Below, one piece after another: positions 54,749 through 64,000 of a stretch of DNA of 64,000 nt. Within the stretch, counting starts at the first letter, position 1, and the number at the start of each line of letters is the position of its first letter. The notes under the pieces were generated by a model. The model ran no database searches. It was not told the DNA's origin and saw only the letters and a program-made list of their open reading frames with translations. Both the position numbers and the translations under genes were made by a program. The stretch is from Verrucomicrobiia bacterium (GTDB lineage Bacteria > Verrucomicrobiota > Verrucomicrobiia > Verrucomicrobiales > DEV007), in assembly GCA_030425385.1 (NCBI GenBank), contig JAUIAH010000001.1, positions 62,001 to 126,000 on the forward strand, in the 5' to 3' direction.

Positions 54749-57700
54749 ATGTCCATTCATTGCTCTCTTCATCACCGCACGTCTTACCATTACAGCCAGC
54801 CGGTTCAGTTAGGTCCGCAGGTAATCCGACTGCGACCAGCCCCGCACTCGCGGACGGAGGTCCCGTCCTACTCCATCAAGGTGACGCCGGAGAAGCATTT
54901 CTTGAACTGGCAGCAAGATCCCCAGGGCAATTTCCTCGCGCGCGTGGTCTTTCCCGAGTTGGTGCGGGAGTTTGCCATCGAGGTCGATCTCATCGCGGAT
55001 CTCACGACCATCAACCCCTTCGATTTCTTCCTCGAAGACAGCGCCGAGACGTTTCCTTTCGTCTACGACCCAGCGCTGGAGAATGACCTGAAACCTTACC
55101 TGGAGACGGATGTGCAAACGCCGCGTTTTGAGGCGTTGTTCGATTCCTTGCCCATCACCTATGGGATGCAAGTGAATGACTTCATGGTGGCGGTAAACAA
55201 TGCCGTCCATCAGGCGGTGAGTTATACCATCCGCATGGAGCCCGGTGTGCAGACGCCTGAGGAGACCTTGGTGAAAGGGTCAGGATCATGTCGCGACTCC
55301 GCCTGGGTGTTGGTCCATCTCATGCGGCATCTCGGCATCGCGGCGCGCTTCTGTTCGGGCTACATCATTCAGCTCAAGGCAGATCAGAAACCGGTCGATG
55401 GCGGACCGGAAGGGCCTTCCGAGGATTTCACGGACTTACACGCTTGGGCGGAGATCTATCTCCCTGGGGCGGGCTGGGTTGGCCTGGATCCCACATCGGG
55501 ATTGCTGGCGGGCGAAGGGCACATTCCCCTGTGTGCCTCAGCGCACTATCGCAATGCAGCCCCGATTACAGGTGGGCTCTATGCGGCAGACGATGTGGAG
55601 ACGACCTTCGAGTTCGACATGAAGGTGCAGCGGATCCGGGAAACGCCCCGGGTGACCTTGCCCTACACACCCGAGCAGGTCTCATCTATTGAAGCGCTAG
55701 GGCACGTCATCGACAAGCGCCTGCAGGGCCAGGATGTGCGCATGACCATGGGCGGTGAACCGACCTTTGTTTCCGCCACGGATATGGAAGGCGAGGAATG
55801 GAACACGGCGGCATTGGGCCCCACGAAGGAGCTGTATGCCGATCAGCTCTTGCATCGCCTGTATGAACGCTTCGCCAAGGGCGGCTTTCTCCACCATGGC
55901 CAAGGGAAATGGTACCCCGGGGAACCGCTCCCTCGCTGGGCCTTCTCCGCCTACTGGCGAACTGATGGCGGCACTATCTGGAAGGATGCTAGTCTCTTCG
56001 CTGATCAGAAGACCACTTACGGACATGGTGCCACGGAATCGGAAGCCTTCATTCGTCGGCTTGCCAGTCACCTGGGCGTGAAAGGAGATTTCATTCGTCC
56101 TGCTTTCGAAGACCTCTTCTACTACTTGTGGAAAGAGAGGCGGCTCCCCATGAATGTCACGGTGGAGGATTCTCGCTTAGAAGATCCGTTAGCTCGAGAG
56201 ACCATTGCACGAGTCTTTGATCAAGGTTTAGGCAGTGCCGTGGGCCATCTCTTGCCGCTCTCCATCAGCGGCGAATGGGCGAGCGGTCCCTGGTTTCTAC
56301 GCGGCGAAGAGCTATTCCTCCATCCTGGCAATCATCCTATGGGCTATCGCTTGCCGCTCGATGGCCTTCCCTGGGCGCGCAAGACGGACATGCCCTATGC
56401 TCACCCGCACGACCCCACGTTGCCGCGTGAACCCTTCCCCCACGAACGCCTGCTGCCACTCAAGGGGAGTGCGGAAACGCAAACGACCATTCGCGAACAA
56501 ACGCGGAGCGGCGAGCGGTCCGTATGGACGCCTCACCAGGAATCGATTCCCAACCATCTTGCCGAAGCCTTCCATCGCGCGGCCCAGGTGGCGAGCGAAA
56601 GAGCGCCGGGGCCTCACGAGTCTGCCGCCTATCAAGTGCGCACAGGACTCTGTGTCGAGCCGCGCAACGGACGTTTACACGTCTTCATCCCGCCTGTCAC
56701 CCAGGCGGAGAAATATCTGGAACTGGTCGGCGCCATTGAGGACACTGCTAAAGAATTGGGCATGCCCGTTCGCTTGGAAGGCTACACGCCCCCCTCCGAT
56801 AGCCGTCTGGCCTCCTTCTCCATCACGCCTGATCCTGGGGTGATCGAGTTGAACATGCACCCTTCCAGTGACTGGGGAAGCGTGGTGGATAAAACGCGCG
56901 TCATTTATGAAGAGGCGCGCAGTATTGGTCTGGGCACGGAGAAATTCATGCAGGATGGGCGCCACTCTGGCACCGGTGGCGGCAATCACATCGTCGTGGG
57001 CGGCGATACCCCACTGGACTCACCCTTTCTTCGACGGCCGCATTTGCTGCCTTCGTTAGTGAGCTACTTCAATAACCATCCATCCCTTTCGTATCTCTTC
57101 TCTGGATTGTTCATTGGCCCCACCTCCCAGGCACCACGGCTGGATGAGGCGCGTCACGAGACACTCTACGAGTTGGAGACCGCCTTGCGTGCGCTGCCCC
57201 AGGATGACCCCACGCTCAGTGGCATGCCCTGGCTCATGGATCGGATCTTGCGCAATCACATGGTGGACATGACCGGTAACACGCACCGCGTGGAGTTCTC
57301 CATCGACAAGCTCTACTCGCCAGAAGGGCCGAGTGGCCGCCGAGGATTGGTGGAAATGCGCGGTTTCGAAATGCCGCCACACCCAGACATGTCGCTGGCG
57401 CAGCAGTTGCTCGTGCGAGCACTGATTGCCCACTTCTGGGAGCATCCCTATCAAGCACACCTCGTTCGCTGGGGCACCTCGATCCACGATCGCTGGATGC
57501 TTCCGCACTTTGTGCGCGAAGATCTTCAGGAAGTGTTAGAAGATTTGCAGCATGATGGGATGGCTATCGATCCAGCCTGGTTTGAACCTCACTATGAGTT
57601 CCGTTTCCCGCGGATCGGTGAGTATGATCAGCGCAGCATTCACTTCGAGCTCCGACAGGCCATCGAGCCGTGGCATGTGTTAGGCGAAGAGCAAGGCAGT

Positions 57701-58144
57701 GGCGGCACCTCTCGCTATGTGGACTCGTCCGTAGAGCGCATTCAGGTGAAAGTGTCAGGCCTGACGGAAGGCCGTTACGTGGTGACTTGTAACGGTGCCC
57801 CCGTGCCCCTGCACCCGACCGGACGCCAAGGCGAGTATGTGGCTGGCGTGCGCTACCGCGCTTGGTCTCCGTATTCCGCCCTCCACCCGACAGTGCCGAT
57901 CAACTCCCCGCTTACCTTCGATATTGTCGATACCTGGAATCGGCGTTCGCTTGGAGGGTGCCAACATCACGTGGCCCATCCTGGCGGGCGTTCCTATGAC
58001 GACTTTCCTCTCAATGCCTATGTGGCGCAATCCCGTCGGCGATCGCGTTTCTACGCGCTCAACCGCACTCCAGGCGTGTTGGATCCCCCACAGCCTGTCG
58101 TGGACAAGGATTATCCCCTCACCTTGGATCTCCAGCGGTTCTAA
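54749..58144 (+). CDS. Transglutaminase-fold protein with DUF2126-type C-terminal region
   Basis: 1131 residues; AAGGA lies just before ATG 54749. Bacterial transglutaminase N-terminal beta domain (1-90), then the transglutaminase-like core with Cys181 (GSGSCRDSAWVL), His231 (DLHAWAEIYL) and Asp247 (VGLDPTSG), a complete triad. The last 800 residues are the DUF2126-type region found fused to these cores in ATP-grasp/alpha-E gene clusters (MTMGGEPTFVS, DGRHSGTGGGNHI). It probably cleaves or transfers amide bonds in a peptide-like substrate. It converges with the operon 58158-64000 (13-base gap), whose members are its usual partners. Confidence 0.88.
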   Translation: MSIHCSLHHRTSYHYSQPVQLGPQVIRLRPAPHSRTEVPSYSIKVTPEKHFLNWQQDPQGNFLARVVFPELVREFAIEVDLIADLTTINPFDFFLEDSAETFPFVYDPALENDLKPYLETDVQTPRFEALFDSLPITYGMQVNDFMVAVNNAVHQAVSYTIRMEPGVQTPEETLVKGSGSCRDSAWVLVHLMRHLGIAARFCSGYIIQLKADQKPVDGGPEGPSEDFTDLHAWAEIYLPGAGWVGLDPTSGLLAGEGHIPLCASAHYRNAAPITGGLYAADDVETTFEFDMKVQRIRETPRVTLPYTPEQVSSIEALGHVIDKRLQGQDVRMTMGGEPTFVSATDMEGEEWNTAALGPTKELYADQLLHRLYERFAKGGFLHHGQGKWYPGEPLPRWAFSAYWRTDGGTIWKDASLFADQKTTYGHGATESEAFIRRLASHLGVKGDFIRPAFEDLFYYLWKERRLPMNVTVEDSRLEDPLARETIARVFDQGLGSAVGHLLPLSISGEWASGPWFLRGEELFLHPGNHPMGYRLPLDGLPWARKTDMPYAHPHDPTLPREPFPHERLLPLKGSAETQTTIREQTRSGERSVWTPHQESIPNHLAEAFHRAAQVASERAPGPHESAAYQVRTGLCVEPRNGRLHVFIPPVTQAEKYLELVGAIEDTAKELGMPVRLEGYTPPSDSRLASFSITPDPGVIELNMHPSSDWGSVVDKTRVIYEEARSIGLGTEKFMQDGRHSGTGGGNHIVVGGDTPLDSPFLRRPHLLPSLVSYFNNHPSLSYLFSGLFIGPTSQAPRLDEARHETLYELETALRALPQDDPTLSGMPWLMDRILRNHMVDMTGNTHRVEFSIDKLYSPEGPSGRRGLVEMRGFEMPPHPDMSLAQQLLVRALIAHFWEHPYQAHLVRWGTSIHDRWMLPHFVREDLQEVLEDLQHDGMAIDPAWFEPHYEFRFPRIGEYDQRSIHFELRQAIEPWHVLGEEQGSGGTSRYVDSSVERIQVKVSGLTEGRYVVTCNGAPVPLHPTGRQGEYVAGVRYRAWSPYSALHPTVPINSPLTFDIVDTWNRRSLGGCQHHVAHPGGRSYDDFPLNAYVAQSRRRSRFYALNRTPGVLDPPQPVVDKDYPLTLDLQRF

Positions 58145-58157
58145 CGTAAAGGCTACC

Positions 58158-59045
58158 CTAAGAGCCCTCTTCAAGGGGGGTCATGGTAACACCGATCTCA
58201 ACCTGTTGGCTCCCGCCACCGGTGACAGCCCCGCGCAGGGGATTCACATCGGCATAATCGCGACCGCAAGCTACGGTGATGTGTTCTTCGCCACAGAGCA
58301 TGTTGTTCGTAGGATCCAGGTCCACCCAGCCGAGGTCGGGCACCCACACACTAACCCACGCGTGTGAGGCATCGGCCCCTTCCAATCGGCGTTCACCCTC
58401 GGGCGGATGGGTGAGAATGTATCCACTGACATAGCGCGCTGGCAGGCGCTGCGAACGGAAGCACGCCAGCATGAGATGCGCAAAGTCCTGACACACTCCC
58501 CGTTGATGTTGGAAGACTTCATCAGCGCGCGTCCCCACATCAGTCACCGTGGGATCAAATTCGAACCGCTCATGGATCGCCTCGTTGAGGGCAACCGCCG
58601 CTTGAAGGAATCCCGTTCCCGGTCGCAGATAGTCACTGGCAAAGGCCTCAACCTCTTTGCCAGGATGGGTGTAATTGGAGGGACTCGCCATGAGGCAGGC
58701 AGAGAGGACTGGCTTGCTCGTATCCGCCCCCAAGATCTGGCGCACATCCTGGCAGGTGCGTCGACTTTGCAAAGGACCACGCGGACGCGGCGCCACCCGC
58801 ACCTTGCTCTTAGCCGTGACGGTGAGCACCTCATGGCTTTCTTCGATCTGAAACTGCACCTGGGTGTTGCCGAAGTAATCCGTCCGCTCAATCCGCTCCG
58901 TCGGGGCCGGCACGATGACAAGTTCATACTCGTCCACCCCTTGAGTCTGATTCGCCGCCGGTTTCAAGTAGCCCATGTGCCGGGACACCGCCACCGGGAT
59001 GCTATAATGATAGGTGGTGCGATGCTTCAGTTGATACGTGGGCAT
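58158..59045 (-). CDS. Transglutaminase-family protein (standalone)
   Basis: 295 residues from ATG 59045 (MPTYQLKHRTTYHY); 87 codons upstream are open but read antisense to, and through, the low-complexity tail of the fused ATP-grasp gene. N-terminal beta domain, then the core with Cys185 (RGVCQDFAHL), His228 (ASHAWVSVWV) and Asp244 (WVDLDPTNN). This is the short partner usually found beside circularly permuted ATP-grasp and alpha-E genes. It starts 10 bases after the fused gene's end and is last in the operon. Likely cytosolic: no signal peptide seen. Confidence 0.88.
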   Translation of the reverse strand: MPTYQLKHRTTYHYSIPVAVSRHMGYLKPAANQTQGVDEYELVIVPAPTERIERTDYFGNTQVQFQIEESHEVLTVTAKSKVRVAPRPRGPLQSRRTCQDVRQILGADTSKPVLSACLMASPSNYTHPGKEVEAFASDYLRPGTGFLQAAVALNEAIHERFEFDPTVTDVGTRADEVFQHQRGVCQDFAHLMLACFRSQRLPARYVSGYILTHPPEGERRLEGADASHAWVSVWVPDLGWVDLDPTNNMLCGEEHITVACGRDYADVNPLRGAVTGGGSQQVEIGVTMTPLEEGS

Positions 59046-59055
59046 GGCAATGAGA

Positions 59056-61800
59056 TCAAGACTGGGACTGCGACTGCGAGCCTTGAGACTGTGATTGAGA
59101 CGAAGGCGCGGCAGCGGGAGCAGGCGGCGGTGGAGTTCCGACTGCGGTCGGAGTGGTTGTCTGAATGGGGATCTGCACAGCGCTACTGGTAACCATCTCC
59201 TGCCGTTGCGTGATTGCAAAGTAGCGCGCACTGAGTTGTTCTGACAATTTCTCCAACTCGCGCGCGAAATCGTCGAGGAAACTTGCCAACTGCCGTCGAT
59301 GCCCATCCTCCGCGAGACGGTTCAATTCCTCGATCTCACAAAGCCCCAAGAGGCTCGAAAGGCGCAGAGCTGTCTTGTCGATCGGGTGGAGCACGTTGCT
59401 ATCAGAGTGATGGGGAAGCCGACCGATGAGGAAGCGCATCCGCTCCACCTGGAATGCCATGGATCGCGGATTCATCGGATCACTCATCATGAGGTCGAGC
59501 ACAGGCGTCGCATGGGTAGAGGTGAAATAGCGTCTCCGATAGGTGATCAAACTATCCGCCACATCTAACAATGCCCACAAGATAGGCTCTGGATCTCGAC
59601 TCGGCGGAGTCAAGGTCGAGTAGACGAGATTGCTCAAATGCAGGGCGCGCTCGACCCGTCTCCCCAAATCCTGGAAATGCCAGCCACTACCGCGCGTCAT
59701 GTTCTCCATGAAGAGGCCACTGATACCCGAGAGCAATCCTAACATCGAGTCCATCACTTGGAGCGCACGATCGCTCAACGGCGATCGTCCGACAAAGGGC
59801 AAGGTTGCCGCCAAGTCTTCTAACTGACTCATGGTGTGCCAGGCATCCGTCGACAGCCGCTCGCGCACGCCTTGCGCCGTCCTTAACACATTCCCTACGT
59901 GGCCACGCAACCCTCCCGACTCCGTTTCGCCCTGAAACCATTCCGTGAGAAAGGACTCAGCCTTGGCGAGATCAATGAACTGTTCCTGCCCTTGACCAAT
60001 GGTGGTCAACCGCGCCATCTGGGCATCGGGCGTGAAGACGGAGAAGAGCCGGATGCAGGCTTCTCCTCGGTAGGCAGAACCTTCGTCCATGAGCGCCATG
60101 ATCAACGCTCGCACCAGCCGTGCATGGCACTCGCTGCGCTCAAAGTAACGGCCTAACCAGAAGAGATTATCGGCCGTGCGACTGGGAAGGCTATGCGCCG
60201 AACGCCGGATAATGATCGTGGGACCCACTGCCCCAGCTTCCTGCCCTGGCATCTCTGTCAGGGGAGCCTCGCTGTCATGCGTGACCCAGACATCTTTACT
60301 GACAGCACCCACTTGCATGGAGAGAGAACTTCCGTCCGCCTGCGAGGCGCGGAGCAAGCCGCCAGGCATGAGTTGGTAGCCTCCTCGATAGCGGATCATG
60401 TAGACCCGCATGAGGAAATGACTCGGGACAAGCTGTTCGCCATCAAACGAAGGCGTCGTTGCCTTGGCTACCTGTTCTTGGCCACACCAATCGTGGGGAC
60501 GCGTCTTGAGCCGCTGCCGCCACGTCGCCAACTGGGATTCTGTGAGGGTCTCGCCAAATACGGCCGAACTCAGCCGGGTGTCTTTGGCCGGTTTGATGAC
60601 CAGGCTAGGCAAGTGCTCAAGGACGTAGTCGAGTTCATCCTTCTCCCCACACCACCACGTGGCCACGGAGGGAATCTTCAGTTCTTCGCCTAACAAGAGC
60701 TTACAAAGTCCCGGCAAGTAAGCGCTGAACGCTGGTGCCTGCACCAGGCTGGACCCGATCCCATTCGCCACGGCCACATTGCCACTCCGCACTGCCTGCA
60801 TCAATCCAGGCACCCCCAAGAGGGAGTCCGCACGCAACTCCAAGGGATCACTCCAGTCGGAATCGACCCGCCGAATGATCACGTCTACTTGCTGTAGACC
60901 CGTGATGGTCTTGAGATAGACATGGCTATCGCGCACAGTGAGATCTGCCCCTTCCACAAGCGGATAGCCTAACGTTCTAGCTAAGAATGAATGCTCGTAA
61001 TAGGTCTCATTGAGCGGACCAGGGGTGAGGAGCACCACGTGAGGATTCTCCCGTCGATGCGGTGCCAGCGCTTCAATAGTCTCACAATAATGCGAGACAA
61101 AGGGTTGGAGCGAATGGATGGGCGATACCCGCATGCCCTCCGGCATCACCCGGTGCGAGAGCATCCGATTCTCAATCGCGTAGGCCAACCCAGAGGCAGC
61201 ATCCAGACGATCAGAAAGCACCCACCAATGGCCATCCGGAGATCGTGCCAGATCCGCGCAGTAGAGCTGGGTGTGGTGAAACCTTCTCGGCAAGAGTCCA
61301 TGACACGCCGGCAGGAAGCCTGGATTGCCCATGACGAGATCGGGCGGCAAGTGCCCACCTTCGAGCAGGCGCTGCTCACCATAACAATCTTCTAGAACCA
61401 GGTCGAGAAGATGAAAGCGTTGGCTCAGCGCGTCCTCCACCACGGCCAATTCTTTGCCATCCAGGAGGAAGGGCACCACATCCATGGCCCAGTCTGACGA
61501 CTTTCGGGCGTCATCATCCGAGTAGACATTGTAGGTCACCCCATACTCTCGGATGAGGCGCTTGAGCGTTTCTACCCGGCGCGAAAGCCCCGTGCGGCCC
61601 ATGGATTCCAGGAGGGAAGCGAGACGCTGCCACACCGGACGGATCGCCTCCGGCGTCTCCAGGAATTCATCATAGAATCCAGGAGGCGGCGCGTAGCGAT
61701 TGACCAAAGGGACGCGGGTCTGGCTAGGGACTTCCATGGGCTCGGGAACTCTCCGGATCCCTTGGCTTTTGGCAAGGGCAGACCAGAAAGGAAGCCCCAT
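59056..61800 (-). CDS. Fused circularly permuted ATP-grasp and alpha-E protein
   Basis: 914 residues. Residues 40-530 are a circularly permuted type 2 ATP-grasp: LGVPGLMQAVRSGNVAVANG, then YLPGLCKLLL. Residues 540-865 are an alpha-E domain (TADNLFWLGRYFERSECHARL, GRRVERALHLSNLVYSTL). The C-terminus ends in a Ser/Gln repeat tail (SQSQSQGSQSQSQS). Compared with the split copy at 62883-64000, the metal/nucleotide motif [19 protein letters not shown] is VLSDRLDAASGLAYAIENR (194-212), and the nucleotide loop [10 protein letters not shown] is PAKDTRLSSA (404-413). I recall fused relatives carrying a DR-type motif here, so this may be a subfamily trait. The start may be ATG 61800 or 61737. Confidence 0.85.
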   Translation of the reverse strand: MGLPFWSALAKSQGIRRVPEPMEVPSQTRVPLVNRYAPPPGFYDEFLETPEAIRPVWQRLASLLESMGRTGLSRRVETLKRLIREYGVTYNVYSDDDARKSSDWAMDVVPFLLDGKELAVVEDALSQRFHLLDLVLEDCYGEQRLLEGGHLPPDLVMGNPGFLPACHGLLPRRFHHTQLYCADLARSPDGHWWVLSDRLDAASGLAYAIENRMLSHRVMPEGMRVSPIHSLQPFVSHYCETIEALAPHRRENPHVVLLTPGPLNETYYEHSFLARTLGYPLVEGADLTVRDSHVYLKTITGLQQVDVIIRRVDSDWSDPLELRADSLLGVPGLMQAVRSGNVAVANGIGSSLVQAPAFSAYLPGLCKLLLGEELKIPSVATWWCGEKDELDYVLEHLPSLVIKPAKDTRLSSAVFGETLTESQLATWRQRLKTRPHDWCGQEQVAKATTPSFDGEQLVPSHFLMRVYMIRYRGGYQLMPGGLLRASQADGSSLSMQVGAVSKDVWVTHDSEAPLTEMPGQEAGAVGPTIIIRRSAHSLPSRTADNLFWLGRYFERSECHARLVRALIMALMDEGSAYRGEACIRLFSVFTPDAQMARLTTIGQGQEQFIDLAKAESFLTEWFQGETESGGLRGHVGNVLRTAQGVRERLSTDAWHTMSQLEDLAATLPFVGRSPLSDRALQVMDSMLGLLSGISGLFMENMTRGSGWHFQDLGRRVERALHLSNLVYSTLTPPSRDPEPILWALLDVADSLITYRRRYFTSTHATPVLDLMMSDPMNPRSMAFQVERMRFLIGRLPHHSDSNVLHPIDKTALRLSSLLGLCEIEELNRLAEDGHRRQLASFLDDFARELEKLSEQLSARYFAITQRQEMVTSSAVQIPIQTTTPTAVGTPPPPAPAAAPSSQSQSQGSQSQSQS

Positions 61801-61809
61801 CTACCGTCG

Positions 61810-62838
61810 TCAGGAGAGGGACTGGACTTGTTTCTGAGAATTCTCCTCCCCGGGAGGCTCATCCTCGGAGTCGATGATGGGCGAGAACATGTAGTGTGCC
61901 GCGATTTCCAGGGCAATCGCATTGGCCGTGTCCTCAATCTCGCTGAGGAATGCGTGCAGACCGTCCGCCAGGATCTCATCGACGGAAGTGTAGACCAAGC
62001 GCGAAATGATCCGCCCACAGAGACGCTCCGCCTCATTGGAGTAGTGCGTGAGCGCACAGCCAGAGATGGCATGCAAGGCCAGCTGCAATTGGTTGAGGGC
62101 AAAGAGAATCGACCGGGGAAACTCGCGTGAGAGCAAGAGGAACGACACGACCTCCCGGGCGCGGACATCGCCCACGTAGACGCGGTGATACGCCTCCAAT
62201 GCCGCGCCGGCTCGCAACACGGAAACCCATTGCACCGCCTCGTCTGCACTGGATTCCGTCACGGTCTTCCCCGCAGGTAACAGCCGGTGATTGGTATCGA
62301 GAATGCGCCCGGTCTTATCGACTCGCTCCAGGTAACAGCCCGCTTTGATAAATTCATAACCCACCTGACGCGGGAAGGTGGCATCGGTGACTCCCCGGAA
62401 GAGGTGAGACATTTGACTGATTTGCTCAAAGAAAGCAGAGCTCCGCGTGTTCAATACCCGCGCCGGATCCTGCTGCCTGAGAAAGAGATAGAGACGGTTG
62501 ATAATTTCCCACATCTCCGAACTGATCTGGTCACGGATCATTCGCGCATTCTCTCTCGCCGCGAGGACACAGCTCAGCACCGAACTCGGATTCTCTCGGC
62601 TAAACGTGAGAAATTCCGCCACGCTATAGGTATCCATCCGCTCGTAATGTTTCTCAAAGAGAGGCGTGTCGCCAAGACTTTCCAAGTAATCGCGCCAATG
62701 AGCCTCTTCCACTGCCTCATCGTCATGACCCACCTCCAGAAGAAGCTGGATATTCACATCGGTAAGCCGAGCAGTATTCTCTGCCCGTTCGATGTAGCGG
62801 CTCAACCAGAAGAGAGAATCAGCGACGCGGCACAGCAT
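61810..62838 (-). CDS. Alpha-E domain protein (standalone)
   Basis: 342 residues. All-helical alpha-E domain, starting MLCRVADSLFWLSRYIERAENTARL and carrying the conserved RVDKTGRILD and ISRLVYTSVDEIL segments. These domains accompany circularly permuted ATP-grasp enzymes, here the split copy directly upstream (44-base gap) and the fused copy 9 bases downstream. The exact role is unknown; in cluster analyses it is treated as a partner of the ATP-grasp peptide ligase. Confidence 0.9.
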   Translation of the reverse strand: MLCRVADSLFWLSRYIERAENTARLTDVNIQLLLEVGHDDEAVEEAHWRDYLESLGDTPLFEKHYERMDTYSVAEFLTFSRENPSSVLSCVLAARENARMIRDQISSEMWEIINRLYLFLRQQDPARVLNTRSSAFFEQISQMSHLFRGVTDATFPRQVGYEFIKAGCYLERVDKTGRILDTNHRLLPAGKTVTESSADEAVQWVSVLRAGAALEAYHRVYVGDVRAREVVSFLLLSREFPRSILFALNQLQLALHAISGCALTHYSNEAERLCGRIISRLVYTSVDEILADGLHAFLSEIEDTANAIALEIAAHYMFSPIIDSEDEPPGEENSQKQVQSLS

Positions 62839-62882
62839 GATGGCAAGTATGAATGAAGGTAGGGTCTGTCGTCGAAGGGCGT

Positions 62883-64000
62883 CTATTCATCTCCATAAAG
62901 CACCCATGTGTCCTTACTTCCGCCTCCTTGAGACGAATTGACCACGAGGGATCCCTTGCGGAGGGCCACGCGGGTCAACCCTCCTGGGGTGACATAAGTT
63001 TCCTTTCCCGAAAGGATGTAGGGACGGAGATCGATATGACGCCCCTCCAAACTGCCATCACACCATGTGGGCGATCGCGACAGCGAAATGGGCGTTTGCG
63101 CAATGAAATTCCGAGGATCTTCCTTCACCTTGGCTCGGAAATCCTCCACCTCCCGCTTACTAGCCGCCGGACCAATGAGCATACCATAGCCGCCAGACTC
63201 ATTGGCTGATTTGACCACCAAATTCTCCATATTCTCAAGGATATATGGCAAGTCTTTCGATTCATTTGCCAACCATGTTTCGACATTGGGAAGGATCGGT
63301 TCTTCCGAAAGGTAGAACTTGATCATTTGGGGCACGAAATAGTAGATCACTTTATCGTCTGCCACCCCCGTTCCAAGCGCATTTGCTAGCGTCACATTCC
63401 CTGCTTTGTAGGCATCCACAATCCCAGGCACTCCCAAGAGGGAATCCTTGCGGAACACTTTCGGATCGAGGAAATCATCATCGATGCGTCGATAAATCAC
63501 ATCTACTTGCTGTAGCCCAGTGATGGAACGCAAATAGACACGATTGTCCTGCACGACGAGGTCTCTTCCCTCGACGATCTCCACTCCCATCTGGCGAGCT
63601 AAGAAACAATGCTCGAAATAAGCGGAATTAAACACCCCAGGCGTCAAGACGACGATGGTGGGATTCTCAATATGGTCCGGAGCGACGCCCTTGAGCAAAT
63701 TGAGGAGAATACTCGCATAATCGTCGACTGGTCGCACGCCCACTTTCGGAAAGAAGCGTGGAAACGCCTTCTTCATGACCTGGCGGTTCTCCAACACATA
63801 AGAAACCCCCGAAGGCGTTCTCGCATTATCCTCAAGGACACAGTAACGTCCTTCGTGGTCGCGGATGAGATCGCTTCCGCAAATGTGCACGTAAGTATCC
63901 AACGGAACGTCCACGTCCGCCATCTCAGGGCGGTAATGGGCCGCGGATTCGACATAATGCCGCGGGATGACGTTCTCTTTCAGAATCCGCCGCTCATGAT
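62883..64000 (-). CDS. Circularly permuted type 2 ATP-grasp protein (5' end outside window)
   Basis: The frame is open from the window edge to a stop at 62883 (at least 372 residues visible). The visible part begins with [21 protein letters not shown], a conserved stretch, then [22 protein letters not shown], the intact nucleotide/metal motif [53 protein letters not shown], the glycine-rich [17 protein letters not shown] and RPYILSG. All key ATP-grasp motifs are kept, so this copy looks catalytically competent, unlike the fused paralogue. It would form an amide bond with ATP. It heads the visible operon (start lies to the right). Confidence 0.92.
   Translation of the reverse strand, partial: HERRILKENVIPRHYVESAAHYRPEMADVDVPLDTYVHICGSDLIRDHEGRYCVLEDNARTPSGVSYVLENRQVMKKAFPRFFPKVGVRPVDDYASILLNLLKGVAPDHIENPTIVVLTPGVFNSAYFEHCFLARQMGVEIVEGRDLVVQDNRVYLRSITGLQQVDVIYRRIDDDFLDPKVFRKDSLLGVPGIVDAYKAGNVTLANALGTGVADDKVIYYFVPQMIKFYLSEEPILPNVETWLANESKDLPYILENMENLVVKSANESGGYGMLIGPAASKREVEDFRAKVKEDPRNFIAQTPISLSRSPTWCDGSLEGRHIDLRPYILSGKETYVTPGGLTRVALRKGSLVVNSSQGGGSKDTWVLYGDE

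Overview
This 64 kb window looks like chromosomal DNA of a Gram-negative bacterium of the Planctomycetota-Verrucomicrobiota-Chlamydiota group, most likely a verrucomicrobium. This rests on family recognition, not on a marker gene. Outer-membrane genes (lptD, lolA) show a Gram-negative envelope. Large secreted proteins end in a W-x-P ... R-[FY]-R-[IV] type C-terminal module (M4 protease, gingipain-like protein, lamin-tail/CotH protein). Also typical are a PSCyt1-like lipoprotein cytochrome, a GFTLIELL pseudopilin, several 'two CxxC then one membrane helix' zinc-ribbon proteins, a repeat protein with W-A/D-P repeats, and a cyclase-kinase-WD40 giant.

Layout: 1-7.7 kb holds a PhnD-like lipoprotein (cut by the window edge), a low-molecular-weight phosphatase, a 1813-residue cyclase/Ser-Thr kinase/WD40/TPR protein and a pseudopilin. 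8-14.4 kb holds zinc-ribbon membrane proteins, rsmB, two small exported proteins and a DedA-like protein. 14.4-17.1 kb is a tight three-gene overlapping operon (flavin/PPOX-like protein, sugar-kinase-like phosphotransferase, ADP-ribosylglycohydrolase), which overlaps tail-to-tail with a serine beta-lactamase-like hydrolase. 18.4-21.3 kb holds an acyltransferase with inserted ankyrin repeats and a repeat protein. 21.4-22.8 kb is a REP-associated transposase with tandem repeats and a well-folded inverted-repeat element upstream of an EamA transporter. 25-32 kb is housekeeping and transport: purT, tRNA-Leu, a formate/nitrite channel, DksA-like, VIT-like, Na/Pi cotransporter, HPF and an aldo/keto reductase. 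31.8-48 kb holds the large exported proteins, tRNA-Ser with a following palindromic repeat cluster, lolA, mfd, a chorismatase-family enzyme and a Cys-rich exported protein. 48-54 kb holds lptD, pssA and a lipoprotein cytochrome translationally coupled to a LuxR-type response regulator.

54.7-64 kb is the most system-like stretch: a convergent cluster of two transglutaminase-fold proteins (one fused to a DUF2126-type region), two circularly permuted ATP-grasp proteins and two alpha-E domains, one pair fused and one pair split. This is a recognisable gene neighbourhood in many bacteria. It is predicted from comparative genomics to make or process a peptide-like product, but as far as I know its product is not biochemically defined. 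No CRISPR array, prophage or integrase was seen. All function calls are by reading motifs; no database search was run.
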